A model generated the notes under the pieces. That model was not told where the DNA came from and ran no database searches. It was given only the letters and a program-made list of their open reading frames with translations. A stretch of 52,174 bases of DNA from an uncultured Lachnospiraceae bacterium (GTDB lineage Bacteria > Bacillota > Clostridia > Lachnospirales > Lachnospiraceae), in the NCBI GenBank assembly GCA_944381515.1, contig CALWLM010000067.1, positions 1 to 52,174 of the forward strand, given 5' to 3'. Below are positions 15,955 to 26,503 of the stretch, piece after piece. Numbering within the stretch: the first letter of the stretch is position 1; every line of letters starts with the position of its first letter. Made by a program: the position numbers and the translations under genes.

Positions 15955-18900
15955 TGGCGGTGACCTGGACCGAGGAACAAAGAAAGGTAATTGAGCTGCG
16001 GGACCGCAATATTCTGGTTTCGGCTGCGGCGGGCAGCGGAAAGACGGCCGTGCTGGTGGAACGCATCCTCTCCCGGATCACGGACCCGGACGACCCTGTG
16101 GACGTGGACGAGCTTCTGGTGGTAACTTTTACCCGGGCGGCGGCGGCGCAGATGCGGGAGCGGATCGGACAGGCGATTAAAAACCGGCTGCGGGAAAATC
16201 CCGAGGACGTTCACCTGCAGAGACAGACGGCTCTCCTCCACTGCGCGCAGATCACCACGATCGACAGCTTCTGCCTGCATGTGCTGCGCAGTCATTTTGA
16301 CGAGCTGGATCTGGACCCGGATTTTCGCATTGGCGATGAAGGGGAGCTGAAAATGCTGCGGGGCGATCTGATCGAGGAGCTGATGGAGGATTTCTATCAG
16401 AGCGGTGATGAGGAGTATGGACAGTTTATCGAGGCGGTGGCCGTGGGCAAGGAGGACGCCGGGGTGCGGGAGCAGATTGAGCGCCTCTATTCCTTTGTGA
16501 TCTCCCATCCCTTCCCGGAGGATACGCTAAAGGCGTGGGCCCAGGGTCAGGAGGAGAGCTGGCTTGCCGGCCTGATGGATCAGATCCGGGCGGAGGCTGA
16601 CAGTCTGGCCGAGGGCTATGACAAAGCCGTCTCCTTTTGCATGACGGAGCCCGGACTCTCGCCGTATGCTCAGATGTTTCTAAGCGACAGGGAGCTGGCC
16701 CGGCGCGTGGCCGGAGCCGCGGACTACGACGGGATGCGGCTGGCTTTGGAGGAGATGACTTTTTCCCGCAAGCCGGTGATCCGGGATAAAAACGCCGATC
16801 CGGCAAGCAAGGAGGAGATGTCCGCTCTGCGGGACCGCTGCAAGAAGGTGATGCAGAAGTGGAAAGAATACGATTTTGGAGAACCGAAAAGGCTTAAAGA
16901 GGAACTTGCCCGGGCCCAGGCTCCGGTGCAGATGCTGTGTCGCCTGACGGGAGAGTTTATGGAGCGCTACAGCGCCAGAAAAAAGGAAAAACATATGCTG
17001 GATTTCAGCGATCTGGAGCATCTGGCCCTGCAGATACTGGTGACTCGTGAGGACGGGCAAGTCCGTCCCACTGCCGTGGCCAGACTGCTGTCCTCTTCCT
17101 ACCGTGAGATCATGATCGACGAGTATCAGGACAGCAATGAGGTCCAGGAGCTGCTGCTTTCCAGCATCGACGGAAGTCTCTCGGGCCGGCCCAACCGTTT
17201 TATGGTGGGAGATGTGAAGCAGAGCATCTACAAGTTTCGGATGGCCAGACCGGAGATCTTTATGGAAAAATACGAGACCTACAGTCTGGAGGAAAGCGTC
17301 AATCAGAGGATTGACCTGCACAAAAATTTCCGCAGCCGCAGGGAGGTACTGGACGCGGCTAATTTTGTCTTTCACCGTCTGATGGACAGGCCCATCGGAG
17401 GAATTGCTTACAATGATGCCAATGCTCTGTATACGGGAGCCGTCTATCCGGAAATGCCTGTGGAAGAAGGCGGCGCCCCCGCGGACTATACCACAGAGCT
17501 TTTGCTGGTGGATCTGGCCGACGAGGAGGGGACGGTAAAGGAGATCGAGCCTAAGGAGGCGGAGGCCAGGGCCATAGCCGGACGGATTCGGGAGCTGACG
17601 GATGAACAGACCGGACTGGATATCTGGGACAAGGAGCAGAAGCGCTACCGCAAAGCGCAGTACGGGGATATTGTTATTCTGCTGCGCACCTTCTCCGGCT
17701 GGGCGGAAACCTTTGTAAACGTGCTGCAAAACGATGCAGTTCCGGCCTATGCCCAGTCGGCGTCGGGATATTTCACCGCCATGGAGGTGCAGACCGTGCT
17801 CAATTATCTGCGGATTCTGGACAATCCGGAACAGGACATCCCGCTGGCGGCGGTGATGCATTCTCCCATGGGGGGCTTTGCCTCGGAGGAGCTGGCCAAG
17901 ATCAAGGCCGGTTTTCGCCGGGCGGGCAGTCCCGGGCAAACCGGAGGACTCTATGGAGCCTGCCTGTATTTTGCCGGAGAGAAAAGGCGGGAGGACGAGC
18001 TGGGACGAAAGGTGCGGTCCTTTTTGAATCAGCTGTCGCTTCTGCGGTCAAAGGCAGTTTATTTGTCGGTTTACGAGCTTCTCGATGCGATCTATCAGGA
18101 AACGGGGTATCTGGATCTGGTTTCGGTCATGCCCGATGGAGATGTGCGCCGGGCCAATCTGGAGATGCTTTCGGAAAAGGCGGTGGCTTACGCAAAGACC
18201 AGCTATTACGGACTTTTTGATTTCGTTCGCTATATCGAAAACCTTCACAAATATGAGGTGGACTTTGGCGAGGCCTCGCCGGAGGGGGAAGGCGGAGGAA
18301 CCGTGCGCATCACGACGATTCACAAAAGCAAGGGACTGGAGTATCCCATCGTCTTTGTGGCCGGGACGGGCAAGAGCTTTAATCGCCAGGACAGCCGCAG
18401 CCGGATTCTGATGCATCCCGATCTGGGACTGGCGGCGGACTGGACGGACGGGGAACGCAGGCTGCGGGGAACCACTCTGAAAAAACAGGCGCTGGCCAAA
18501 CGCCTGGATCTGGACAGTCTGGGAGAAGAGCTTCGCGTGCTCTATGTGGCCATGACCAGGGCCGAGCAGAAGCTGATTCTCACCGGGACGGACCGTTCCC
18601 TGCAAAAAAAGCTTGCCCAGAAGTGGGAGACCGGCGCGGCAGACGGACCTCTCCCCTTCTTTCCGACGGCGGGAGCGGGTTCTTATTTAGACTGGCTTTT
18701 AATGTGCCTGGAAACCGGCGGGGAGGCGCCCATCCGCCCCAGGATCGTTCATTTTACCGAGCTTTTGGGCCAGGCTCTGGTCTCCCGGCTCGCCCAGGCG
18801 GGCAGCAGGGAGGACCTGGAAAGAAAGGCTGCATCCGAGAGCCGTTTCCCGGAAATAAGGGGGCAGATCGTGGAGAGGCTTGCCTACCGCTATCCCTATG

Positions 18901-19601
18901 AGGAGGACGAGACGCTGCCGGTGAAGCTCTCGGTATCGGAGCTGAAGCATGCCGCCATGGAGGAAGAGCCGGAGATGGTACGTATCTATGAGGAGGAGAG
19001 GGAGGAGACCCTGCCTCGTTTCCTCCAGGAAAGCCGTCCCCTGGCCGGCGCGCTGCGCGGTACGGTTTATCACCGGGTTCTGGAGCAGATTGATATGGAG
19101 GCCTTGGTACGGTGGGCCGGCAAGAATTCCGGAGAGGAGCTTGCGCGTTTTCTGGACGGACTGTGGGAAAAAAAGGTGCTGAGCCAGGGGGAACGGGATG
19201 CCGTAAAGAGCGGGGACCTTATGCGCTTTGGCCGTTCGCCGGAGGCTCTCAGGATGGCTCGCGCCGCAGGCAGAGGGCAGCTTTACCGGGAGCAGCCTTT
19301 TTCCATGGGAATCCCCGCAGGGGAGATTTATCCGGACCGGCAAAGCAAAGAACTGGTAGTGGTCCAGGGAATTATCGACGTCTGCTGGCAGGAGGATGGC
19401 GGGCTTTATATTCTGGATTACAAGACGGACCGGGTGAGGCGGGAGGATGGGCAGCAGGCGCTCATCGCCCGTTACAGCGCCCAGCTTTACTACTATGCCA
19501 GGGCTCTGTCGGCGGCCTGCGGTCTGCCGGTAAAGGAGTGTTTTATTTATTCTTTTGCTCTGGGAAGGGCCTTTGCGGTGCCGGTAACAGTTGTGAAATG
19601 A
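15954..19601 (+). CDS. addA: ATP-dependent helicase/nuclease subunit A (AddA)
   Basis: A 1215-residue UvrD-family helicase with a C-terminal RecB-type nuclease, partner of AddB. It begins TWTEEQRKVIELRD (Q motif) and SAAAGSGKT (Walker A, K30). VTFTRAAAAQMRERI, MIDEYQDSN (Walker B), VGDVKQSIYKFR, TIHKSKGLEYPIVF and VLYVAMTRAEQKL are motifs Ia to VI in order. LYILDYKTDR near the C-terminus is the nuclease DYK motif. The length is normal for AddA. The start overlaps the addB stop (ATG at 15954 within TGATGG), giving coupled translation. The antisense frame through this gene is long but is a composition artefact. Confidence 0.96.
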   Translation: MAVTWTEEQRKVIELRDRNILVSAAAGSGKTAVLVERILSRITDPDDPVDVDELLVVTFTRAAAAQMRERIGQAIKNRLRENPEDVHLQRQTALLHCAQITTIDSFCLHVLRSHFDELDLDPDFRIGDEGELKMLRGDLIEELMEDFYQSGDEEYGQFIEAVAVGKEDAGVREQIERLYSFVISHPFPEDTLKAWAQGQEESWLAGLMDQIRAEADSLAEGYDKAVSFCMTEPGLSPYAQMFLSDRELARRVAGAADYDGMRLALEEMTFSRKPVIRDKNADPASKEEMSALRDRCKKVMQKWKEYDFGEPKRLKEELARAQAPVQMLCRLTGEFMERYSARKKEKHMLDFSDLEHLALQILVTREDGQVRPTAVARLLSSSYREIMIDEYQDSNEVQELLLSSIDGSLSGRPNRFMVGDVKQSIYKFRMARPEIFMEKYETYSLEESVNQRIDLHKNFRSRREVLDAANFVFHRLMDRPIGGIAYNDANALYTGAVYPEMPVEEGGAPADYTTELLLVDLADEEGTVKEIEPKEAEARAIAGRIRELTDEQTGLDIWDKEQKRYRKAQYGDIVILLRTFSGWAETFVNVLQNDAVPAYAQSASGYFTAMEVQTVLNYLRILDNPEQDIPLAAVMHSPMGGFASEELAKIKAGFRRAGSPGQTGGLYGACLYFAGEKRREDELGRKVRSFLNQLSLLRSKAVYLSVYELLDAIYQETGYLDLVSVMPDGDVRRANLEMLSEKAVAYAKTSYYGLFDFVRYIENLHKYEVDFGEASPEGEGGGTVRITTIHKSKGLEYPIVFVAGTGKSFNRQDSRSRILMHPDLGLAADWTDGERRLRGTTLKKQALAKRLDLDSLGEELRVLYVAMTRAEQKLILTGTDRSLQKKLAQKWETGAADGPLPFFPTAGAGSYLDWLLMCLETGGEAPIRPRIVHFTELLGQALVSRLAQAGSREDLERKAASESRFPEIRGQIVERLAYRYPYEEDETLPVKLSVSELKHAAMEEEPEMVRIYEEEREETLPRFLQESRPLAGALRGTVYHRVLEQIDMEALVRWAGKNSGEELARFLDGLWEKKVLSQGERDAVKSGDLMRFGRSPEALRMARAAGRGQLYREQPFSMGIPAGEIYPDRQSKELVVVQGIIDVCWQEDGGLYILDYKTDRVRREDGQQALIARYSAQLYYYARALSAACGLPVKECFIYSFALGRAFAVPVTVVK

Positions 19602-19621
19602 TTTTGTAATATTAATTTCGG

Positions 19622-19650
19622 TTTTCAAATAGAAAGAAACAGGTTATACT
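19622..19650 (+). promoter_or_regulatory. Promoter for the M16C peptidase gene
   Basis: TTTTCA (19622-19627), 17-base spacer, TATACT (19645-19650). Transcription would start near 19657, so the in-frame ATG at 19650 cannot be the start for this transcript. A small GGCCC/GGGCC hairpin (19662-19674) follows in the leader. Confidence 0.55.
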
Positions 19651-19688
19651 TGGTAGAGACAGGCCCGACGGGCCAGAAAAGGAGCGGT

Positions 19689-22600
19689 ATGAAATTGACT
19701 GAAAAGGAATTGACAGAAAGGAATAATCAGATGTCAGAAAATCGGATTTCAGACAGGCAGCCTTCGCACAAGCAAAGAGAGGCTGCGCAGAAAACCGTGG
19801 ATGCGGTAGCGGCTCTGGCGGCCTATGAGGTGACGGATACCCGGTGGATCGAGGAGCTGCATTCCCAGGCCCTGATCTGCCGCCACAAAAAGAGCGGGGC
19901 CAGACTCTTTCTTTTGTCGAACGACGACAATAACAAGGTTTTTGCCATTGGCTTTCGCACTCCGCCCATGGACAGCACCGGCGTGCCTCATATCCTGGAG
20001 CACAGCGTACTGTGCGGCTCCCGGAAGTTTCCGGCCAAGGACCCTTTTGTGGAGCTGGTCAAGGGCTCGCTCAACACATTTCTGAACGCCATGACCTACC
20101 CGGATAAGACCCTGTACCCCATCGCCAGCTGCAACGACAAGGATTTTCAGAATCTGATGGATGTGTACATGGATGCGGTGCTCCATCCCAATATTTGCGA
20201 GAACGAAAAGATCTTCCGTCAGGAAGGCTGGCACTATGAGATAAATGGGGAGGAAGAGCCGATTACCATCAATGGAGTGGTATACAATGAAATGATCGGA
20301 GAATACTCCCAGCCGGAGAACATGCTGGACGCCCGGATTCGCCAGGTTCTGTTTCCGGACACCTGCTATGGCTATGACTCCGGCGGAGACCCGGATTACA
20401 TCCCCAAGTTAAGCTACGAGGGCTTCCAGAATTTCTATCACCGTTATTACCATCCTTCCAACAGCTATATCTATCTCTATGGGGATATGAATATGGAGGA
20501 AAAGCTGCGCTGGCTGGATGAAGAATATCTGTGCCAATACGACAGACAGCCGGTGGATTCCCGGATTACCATGCAGGAGCCCTTTGCGGCCATGGCAGAT
20601 CGGACCTTTTATTATCCTCTGACCGATGACGAGGATGAGGAAAATCAGACCTATCTGTCGATAAACCGGGTTGTGGGAACGGATCTGGACCGGGAACTCT
20701 ATGTGGCGTTCCAGATCCTGGAGTATGCTCTCCTGACAGCGCCGGGAGCCCCCTTAAAACAGGCCCTGCTGGACGCCGGCATCGGAAAGGATGTGATGGG
20801 CGGCTATGAAAGCGGCATTCTCCAGCCCTATTTCAGCGTGGTGGTCAAGAATGCCAGTCCGCAGCAGAAGGAGGCCTTTGTACAGACGGTGGACGGGGAG
20901 CTTCGCCGCCTGGCAAAGGAGGGACTGGATCGCAAGTCCCTGCTGGCAGCCCTCAACTATTATGAATTTAAATATCGGGAGGCGGATTACGGCCAGTTCC
21001 CCAAGGGACTGATGTACGGCCTCCAGTGCTTTGACAGCTGGCTTTACGATGAATCGGACCCTCTGATGCATCTGGCCTATGCGCAGACCTTTGAACAGCT
21101 GCGCGGCAAAGTGGATACGGGATATTTCGAAGAACTGATTACGAAATACCTGTTGGATAATCCTCACAGCGCTCTTGTGACAGCTCAGCCCAAGAAAGGG
21201 CTGTCTGCCGAGAGGGAGGAGGCTCTGAAGCGGGAGATGGCAGAGTTTAAGGCCTCTCTTGACGCCGGAGAGATTGCCCGCCTGATCCGGGAGACGGCCG
21301 AGCTGAAGGCCTATCAGGAAGAGCCTACGGACCCGGAAATTTTGAGAAAGATTCCCATGCTTACACGGGAGGATATCGGCAGAGAGATATTGCCCTTCAC
21401 CTGGAAGGAATCGCATCTGGGAGGAGCTACGGTGCTGCACCATGATATCTTTACCTCCGGCATCGGATATCTGCGGCTTTTGTTTGATACGGCTGCGGTG
21501 GAGGACGAGGATCTTCCCTACCTGGGACTGCTCCGGTCGGTTCTGGGCTATATGAACACCGAGGGGTATGATTATCGGGAGCTGTTTAATGAGATCCATA
21601 TCCACAGCGGCGGAATTGCCACGAACTTAAACACCTACGCCGATTCGGAGAATCCCGATTCCTACCGGGCCATGTTTGAGTTTTCGGCCAAGACCTTTTA
21701 TGACAAGCTGGACTTTGTCTTTGATATGATCGCCGAGATGGCAACGAAGACTGTTTTTGACGATAAAAAGAGGCTGCGGGAGCTGATTGCGGAAAATAAG
21801 TCCCGGGCTCAGATGCGTCTTTTGTCTTCCGGCCATTCGGCGGCGGTATCCAGAGCCAGCTCCTACTATTCGCAGGCAGCCTGCCTGGGAGATATCACCG
21901 GCGGTATCAGCTACTATAAATTTATCGAGGATCTGGACGCTCATTTTGACGAGCGGGCGCAGGAGACGATCGGCCGGCTTGAAAAGCTGACGAGACAGAT
22001 CTTTACGCCGGACCGGCTGCTGGTCAGCTATACGGCGGACGAGGAGGGCTTTTCGGGGCTGGAGGAGCCGCTTTCGGCCTTTATCGAGAGGCTGTATCCG
22101 GGCGGTCAGGCGGATGCCGGACGGTTCCTGGTGCCGGTGAAGAAAAACGAGGGCTTTATGACCTCCTCCGGCGTCCAGTATGTGGCGCAGTGCGGCAGCT
22201 TCCGGCGGGCCGGCTACGCTTACACCGGAGCGCTCAAGATTCTGAAAATGATTCTTTCCTATGATTATCTGTGGATTCAGCTGCGGGTCAAGGGCGGAGC
22301 CTACGGCTGCATGAGCGGTTTCAGCCGTTCCGGCGACGGTTATTTTGCCTCCTACCGTGACCCTCATCTGAAGAGTACGCTGGAGGTATACCGGGGTGTT
22401 CCGGACTATCTGAGAAGTTTTGCGGCGGATGAGAGGGAGATGACCAAGTATATCATCGGCACCATCAGCGATATGGATGTGCCGCTTACCCCCTCCGCCA
22501 GAGGGGCCAGGTCTTTAGCCGCTTACCTCTGCCATGTGACGGAGGAAATGATCCAGAGAGAGAGGGATCAGGTGGTCACGGCGCAGCCGGAGGATATTCG

Positions 22601-22721
22601 CGCCCTGGCGCCGCTTGTGGAGGCTATTCTGTCTGATGAATGTATCTGCGTCATCGGCGGAGCGGGCAAATGCAGAGAGGACGGCGGCGAGCTGATGGAG
22701 CTGTGCAATTTGTTCGAATAA
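19689..22721 (+). CDS. Insulinase-family zinc peptidase, M16C (presequence protease type)
   Basis: A 1010-residue cytosolic metallopeptidase that digests peptides inside a closed two-half chamber. HILEH (H101-H105) is the inverted HxxEH zinc motif, with the third ligand expected in the EMIGEYSQPENM region. VLCGSRKFPAKDPFVELVKGSLNTFLNAMTYPDKTLYP is a hallmark of M16C (PreP/HypA). The second half contains the hinge and the inactive domain, and the length matches the family. ATG at 19689 has AAAAGGAG upstream and fits the promoter; 19731 is a second possible start with GAAAGGA. It precedes era after 42 bases. The likely role is peptide turnover. Confidence 0.9.
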   Translation: MKLTEKELTERNNQMSENRISDRQPSHKQREAAQKTVDAVAALAAYEVTDTRWIEELHSQALICRHKKSGARLFLLSNDDNNKVFAIGFRTPPMDSTGVPHILEHSVLCGSRKFPAKDPFVELVKGSLNTFLNAMTYPDKTLYPIASCNDKDFQNLMDVYMDAVLHPNICENEKIFRQEGWHYEINGEEEPITINGVVYNEMIGEYSQPENMLDARIRQVLFPDTCYGYDSGGDPDYIPKLSYEGFQNFYHRYYHPSNSYIYLYGDMNMEEKLRWLDEEYLCQYDRQPVDSRITMQEPFAAMADRTFYYPLTDDEDEENQTYLSINRVVGTDLDRELYVAFQILEYALLTAPGAPLKQALLDAGIGKDVMGGYESGILQPYFSVVVKNASPQQKEAFVQTVDGELRRLAKEGLDRKSLLAALNYYEFKYREADYGQFPKGLMYGLQCFDSWLYDESDPLMHLAYAQTFEQLRGKVDTGYFEELITKYLLDNPHSALVTAQPKKGLSAEREEALKREMAEFKASLDAGEIARLIRETAELKAYQEEPTDPEILRKIPMLTREDIGREILPFTWKESHLGGATVLHHDIFTSGIGYLRLLFDTAAVEDEDLPYLGLLRSVLGYMNTEGYDYRELFNEIHIHSGGIATNLNTYADSENPDSYRAMFEFSAKTFYDKLDFVFDMIAEMATKTVFDDKKRLRELIAENKSRAQMRLLSSGHSAAVSRASSYYSQAACLGDITGGISYYKFIEDLDAHFDERAQETIGRLEKLTRQIFTPDRLLVSYTADEEGFSGLEEPLSAFIERLYPGGQADAGRFLVPVKKNEGFMTSSGVQYVAQCGSFRRAGYAYTGALKILKMILSYDYLWIQLRVKGGAYGCMSGFSRSGDGYFASYRDPHLKSTLEVYRGVPDYLRSFAADEREMTKYIIGTISDMDVPLTPSARGARSLAAYLCHVTEEMIQRERDQVVTAQPEDIRALAPLVEAILSDECICVIGGAGKCREDGGELMELCNLFE

Positions 22722-22763
22722 CGCATGGAAATACAGAGAAAAGAAAGGAAGTAAGCGGGAGAG

Positions 22764-23660
22764 ATGGAAAAATTTCATTCCGGCTTTGCGGCTCTGATTG
22801 GGCGGCCGAATGTGGGGAAATCCACGCTGATGAACCGGATGATCGGCCAGAAGATCGCCATCACCAGCAGCAAACCTCAGACTACAAGAAACAGGATTCA
22901 GACCGTTTATACGGATTCCCGGTGCCAGATTATTTTTCTGGACACACCGGGGATTCACCAGGCCAAAAACAAGCTGGGGGAATATATGGTAAATGTGGCC
23001 GAGAGAACTCTCTCGGAGGTGGATGTGATCCTCTGGCTGGTGGAGCCGTCCACCTACATAGGGGCCGGTGAACAGCATATCATCGGCCGGCTGAAAGGCG
23101 TGAAGACGCCGGTGATCCTGGTAATCAACAAAGTGGACACGGTAAAGAAGGAGGACGTCCTTACGGCCATCGACACATACCGTAAGGAGCTGAACTTTGC
23201 GGACATAGTGCCGGTTTCGGCTCTGAAGGGCGATAATACGGACGAGCTGCTTACGGTGATACGAAAGTATTTGCCGGAGGGCCCCATGTATTACGATGAG
23301 GACACGGTGACCGATCAGCCCATGCGTCAGATTGCAGCGGAACTGATTCGGGAAAAGGCGCTGCGCTCCTTAAACGACGAGATTCCCCATGGGATCGCCG
23401 TGCTTATTGATTCCATGAAGGAGAGAGACAACGGGCTGTTTGATATTGAGGCTACCATCGTCTGCGAGAGAGATTCCCACAAGGGAATCATTATCGGAAA
23501 GCAGGGAGCCATGCTGAAGAAGATCGGCAGCGCAGCCCGGTATGAGATTGAGGCTCTTCTGGGAGCCCGCGTCAATTTGAAGCTGTGGGTCAAAGTGCGA
23601 AAGGAATGGCGCGACAGCGAGCTGTACGTCAGAAATTACGGATATCGGGATGAGAAATGA
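22764..23660 (+). CDS. era: GTPase Era
   Basis: A 298-residue GTPase that binds 16S rRNA and the 30S subunit during ribosome assembly, associated with the membrane face. GRPNVGKST (13-21) is G1; TTRNRIQT supplies G2; DTPG is G3; NKVD is G4; VSALKGDN is G5. The C-terminal KH domain shows IIIGKQGAMLKKIGSAAR (GxxG). Length is standard for Era. The stop overlaps the recO start by ATGA, so the two are translationally coupled. Confidence 0.97.
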   Translation: MEKFHSGFAALIGRPNVGKSTLMNRMIGQKIAITSSKPQTTRNRIQTVYTDSRCQIIFLDTPGIHQAKNKLGEYMVNVAERTLSEVDVILWLVEPSTYIGAGEQHIIGRLKGVKTPVILVINKVDTVKKEDVLTAIDTYRKELNFADIVPVSALKGDNTDELLTVIRKYLPEGPMYYDEDTVTDQPMRQIAAELIREKALRSLNDEIPHGIAVLIDSMKERDNGLFDIEATIVCERDSHKGIIIGKQGAMLKKIGSAARYEIEALLGARVNLKLWVKVRKEWRDSELYVRNYGYRDEK

Positions 23661-24304
23661 GTGACGGGATTACCCTCACAGGCATGGTGCTTTCTTCCAT
23701 GCCCATCGGGGATTATGACAAGAGGATTGTGCTGCTGACCCGGGAGCGGGGCAAGATTGCAGCCTTTGCCAGGGGGGCCAGGCGGCCCAAAAGCGTGCTT
23801 TTGGGAGCCAGCAGGCCCATGGCCTTCGGCTCCTTTGACCTGTATGAAGGCCGTGACAGCTATACCCTTCGCAGCGCGCGGATTCAGGACTATTTTGATG
23901 AATTGTCAAAGGATCTGGAACAGATCGGGTATGGTTCCTATTTTCTGGAGGTGGCGACAGCTTATACGGTGGAGGGCGTGGAGTCCTCATCTGTTTTGAC
24001 CCTTTTATACCTGTCCTTAAAGGCCCTGCAAAAGAAAAGCATCCCCAAGCTTCTGGTGCGCTATGTTTTTGAACTTCGCATGATGGTGGAAAACGGCGTA
24101 TATAATCTGGAGCCGCCGATTCCGGTCAGCGATTCTACAGCCTATACAATTTATCATGTGGGGACCGCTCCTCTGGCCAAGCTCTATACCTTCTCCGTCT
24201 CCGACCAGGTCCTGGAGGAGCTGGGCAAGTGCCTGGAAATCTACCGTCCCCGCTATTTGGAAGGCCGCTTCACTTCCCTTGACATTCTAAAAAGCCTAGA
24301 GTAA
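23657..24304 (+). CDS. recO: DNA repair protein RecO, short form
   Basis: A 215-residue recombination mediator that helps load RecA with RecR. The N-terminal OB fold is clear (ITLTGMVLSSMPIGDYDKRIVLLTRERGKIAAFARGARRPKS), followed by the helical domain (YFLEVATAYTVEGVESSSVLTLLYLSLKAL). It is shorter than most Firmicutes RecO (about 250) and has a single Cys, so the four-Cys zinc module of some RecO proteins is absent; the loop EPPIPVSDSTAYTIYHV occupies that place. The ATG overlaps the era stop, an arrangement common in Clostridia. Confidence 0.9.
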   Translation: MSDGITLTGMVLSSMPIGDYDKRIVLLTRERGKIAAFARGARRPKSVLLGASRPMAFGSFDLYEGRDSYTLRSARIQDYFDELSKDLEQIGYGSYFLEVATAYTVEGVESSSVLTLLYLSLKALQKKSIPKLLVRYVFELRMMVENGVYNLEPPIPVSDSTAYTIYHVGTAPLAKLYTFSVSDQVLEELGKCLEIYRPRYLEGRFTSLDILKSLE

Positions 24305-24383
24305 AATGTGCAGGAAGGCATTAAGCAGTACAGCTAAAGGCGGACGTCGCCTGTTATAAATTAAAAATGTGGAGGAAAAAAGA

Positions 24384-25031
24384 ATGAAACGAGGTATAAG
24401 AACCTGCGCCGCCAGTCTGGCGCTCGTCCTGATTCTGTCCGCCCTGACCGGATGTAGTTCGGGCCGGGCTTTTGAGCCCACGGGAGACAGTATCTATATT
24501 TCCAGCGATGGAGTAATCAGCACCGCATTTGTTGTGGATGTGGATGAGTCTTATTACACCGAAGAAGATATGCGCTCCTTCTGTGAGACGGAGGTTGTGG
24601 AGTACAATACATCCAAAGGGGCCAGCGCTGCGGCCTATCAGGACGACGCTGCGGAGGACGAGACTCTGCCGGTAGCTATTGAGAGCTTTACCTACGGCGA
24701 TCAGGCGCAGCTGATCTTGAATTATGCATCGGCGGAGGATTATCTGGCTTTTAATGAGGCAGATCCGGACAGTGCGACCAGCATCATGTATGCGGAGGCC
24801 AAAAATACAGTAGGAATGCCGGAGATCTCTCTGGTTTCTGCGGAAGACGGTTCCCGTGTGGCCGCCGGTTCCGTGGTGGGAGACGACAGACTGAAGATCC
24901 TGATGGTGGAGGGAGCTGTGAACGTACAGGTTCAGGGACGGCTGGTATATACCTCTGAGAATGTAACGGTGACCGGAGAGGATACGGCTACCACAGGTGC
25001 AGAAGGTTCATCTTATCTGGTATTTCGCTAA
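24384..25031 (+). CDS. Lipoprotein of unknown function
   Basis: A 215-residue lipoprotein: signal MKRGIRTCAASLALVLILSALTGC with lipobox LTGC (Cys24). The mature part is acidic (YYTEEDMRSFCETEVVEYN, DDAAEDETLPVAIESF), alternates strands and helices, and ends in VTGEDTATTGAEGSSYLVFR. I recognise no domain. The start at 24384 has GGAGG upstream; a GTG at 24369 in the same frame overlaps that site and is less likely. It sits between recO and glyQS, a position outside any obvious pathway. Role unknown. Confidence 0.75.
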   Translation: MKRGIRTCAASLALVLILSALTGCSSGRAFEPTGDSIYISSDGVISTAFVVDVDESYYTEEDMRSFCETEVVEYNTSKGASAAAYQDDAAEDETLPVAIESFTYGDQAQLILNYASAEDYLAFNEADPDSATSIMYAEAKNTVGMPEISLVSAEDGSRVAAGSVVGDDRLKILMVEGAVNVQVQGRLVYTSENVTVTGEDTATTGAEGSSYLVFR

Positions 25032-25056
25032 GAGGTAGAAGGAGGAGCGGTCTATT

Positions 25057-26445
25057 ATGGAAAAGACAATGGAAAAAATCGTGGCTCTGGCCAAGTCCAG
25101 AGGTTTTGTATATCCCGGGTCGGAGATCTACGGCGGCCTGGCCAACACCTGGGATTATGGCAACCTGGGCGTGGAACTGAAAAATAATGTTAAAAAGGCC
25201 TGGTGGCAGAAATTCGTTCAGGAGAGCCCCTACAATGTGGGAGTGGACTGCGCGATTTTGATGAATCCGCAGACCTGGGTAGCTTCCGGTCATCTGGGAG
25301 GCTTTTCGGACCCGTTAATGGACTGCCGGGAATGCCACGAGAGATTCCGTGCCGATCAGCTCATTGAAAACTATGCCAAGGAAAAGGGCATCGTTCTGGA
25401 GTCCAGCGTAGACGGCTGGTCCCAGGAGGAGATGAAGGATTTCATCGAGAAAAATAATATCCCCTGCCCCAGCTGCGGCAAGCACAATTTCACCGATATC
25501 CGTCAGTTCAATCTGATGTTCAAGACCTTCCAGGGCGTTACCGAGGATGCCAAGAATACGGTATATCTGCGTCCGGAGACGGCTCAGGGCATATTTGTAA
25601 ACTTTAAAAATGTACAGCGGACTTCCCGCAAGAAGATTCCCTTTGGCATTGCCCAGATCGGCAAATCCTTCCGCAATGAGATTACGCCCGGCAACTTTAC
25701 CTTCCGTACCAGAGAATTTGAGCAGATGGAGCTGGAGTTCTTCTGCGAGCCCGGTACGGATCTGGAGTGGTTCCAGTACTGGAGAGGCTTTTGCCGTGAC
25801 TGGCTGATCTCTCTGGGTATCAAGGAGGATGAGATGCGTCTGCGGGATCATGATCCGGCGGAGCTGGCTTTCTATTCCAAGGGAACTACGGATATTGAGT
25901 TTCTGTTCCCCTTTGGCTGGGGTGAGCTGTGGGGAATCGCCGATCGTACCGATTACGATCTGACCCGTCATCAGGAGACCTCTGGTCAGGATCTGTCCTA
26001 TTTTGATGATGAGAAGGGCGAAAGATATGTGCCGTATGTAATTGAGCCCTCTCTGGGCGCAGATCGCGTGACGCTGGCATTTTTGTGCGCCGCTTACGAT
26101 GAGGAGGAACTGGAGGGCGGCGATATGCGCACGGTGCTTCATTTCCATCCGGCTATCGCGCCGGTGAAGATCGGCGTGCTGCCTCTGTCCAAGAAGCTTT
26201 CGGATGGGGCATACAAGATTTATACGGAGCTGTGCAAATATTATAACTGTGAGTATGATGACCGGGGCAATATAGGCAAGCGCTACCGCCGTCAGGACGA
26301 GATTGGAACGCCTTTCTGCGTCACCTATGATTTTGATTCCGAGAGCGACCAGGCCGTGACGGTGCGCGACCGTGATTCCATGGAACAGGTCAGAGTGCCC
26401 ATCGCTGAGCTGAAGTCCTACTTTGAGGACAAGATGCGGTTTTAA
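25057..26445 (+). CDS. glyQS: Glycyl-tRNA synthetase, single-chain dimeric type
   Basis: A 462-residue class II aminoacyl-tRNA synthetase that attaches glycine to tRNA-Gly. It begins with [22 protein letters not shown] and contains the inserted segment with CREC and CPSC, a possible zinc pair. [17 protein letters not shown] is motif 2; [18 protein letters not shown] is a family signature; [10 protein letters not shown] fits motif 3. The C-terminal anticodon domain follows ([28 protein letters not shown]). This is the alpha2 form of Gram-positives and eukaryotes rather than alpha2beta2 GlyQ/GlyS. AGAAGGAGGAG lies upstream. I see no T-box in the 25-base gap; it is read from the operon. Confidence 0.95.
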   Translation: MEKTMEKIVALAKSRGFVYPGSEIYGGLANTWDYGNLGVELKNNVKKAWWQKFVQESPYNVGVDCAILMNPQTWVASGHLGGFSDPLMDCRECHERFRADQLIENYAKEKGIVLESSVDGWSQEEMKDFIEKNNIPCPSCGKHNFTDIRQFNLMFKTFQGVTEDAKNTVYLRPETAQGIFVNFKNVQRTSRKKIPFGIAQIGKSFRNEITPGNFTFRTREFEQMELEFFCEPGTDLEWFQYWRGFCRDWLISLGIKEDEMRLRDHDPAELAFYSKGTTDIEFLFPFGWGELWGIADRTDYDLTRHQETSGQDLSYFDDEKGERYVPYVIEPSLGADRVTLAFLCAAYDEEELEGGDMRTVLHFHPAIAPVKIGVLPLSKKLSDGAYKIYTELCKYYNCEYDDRGNIGKRYRRQDEIGTPFCVTYDFDSESDQAVTVRDRDSMEQVRVPIAELKSYFEDKMRF

Positions 26446-26503
26446 TCGTCATGCCTGTTTGGGCGGGAACCGCTAATCCTGAAGATCAGAGGAGGAAAGT
26501 GTT

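Noticed and set aside
16680-17939. 419-codon minus-strand frame inside addA
   Set aside because: AddA motifs run continuously on the other strand; the long antisense frame follows from high GC and codon bias.
25032-25056. T-box riboswitch before glyQS
   Set aside because: The gap is only 25 bases and holds just the ribosome-binding site.
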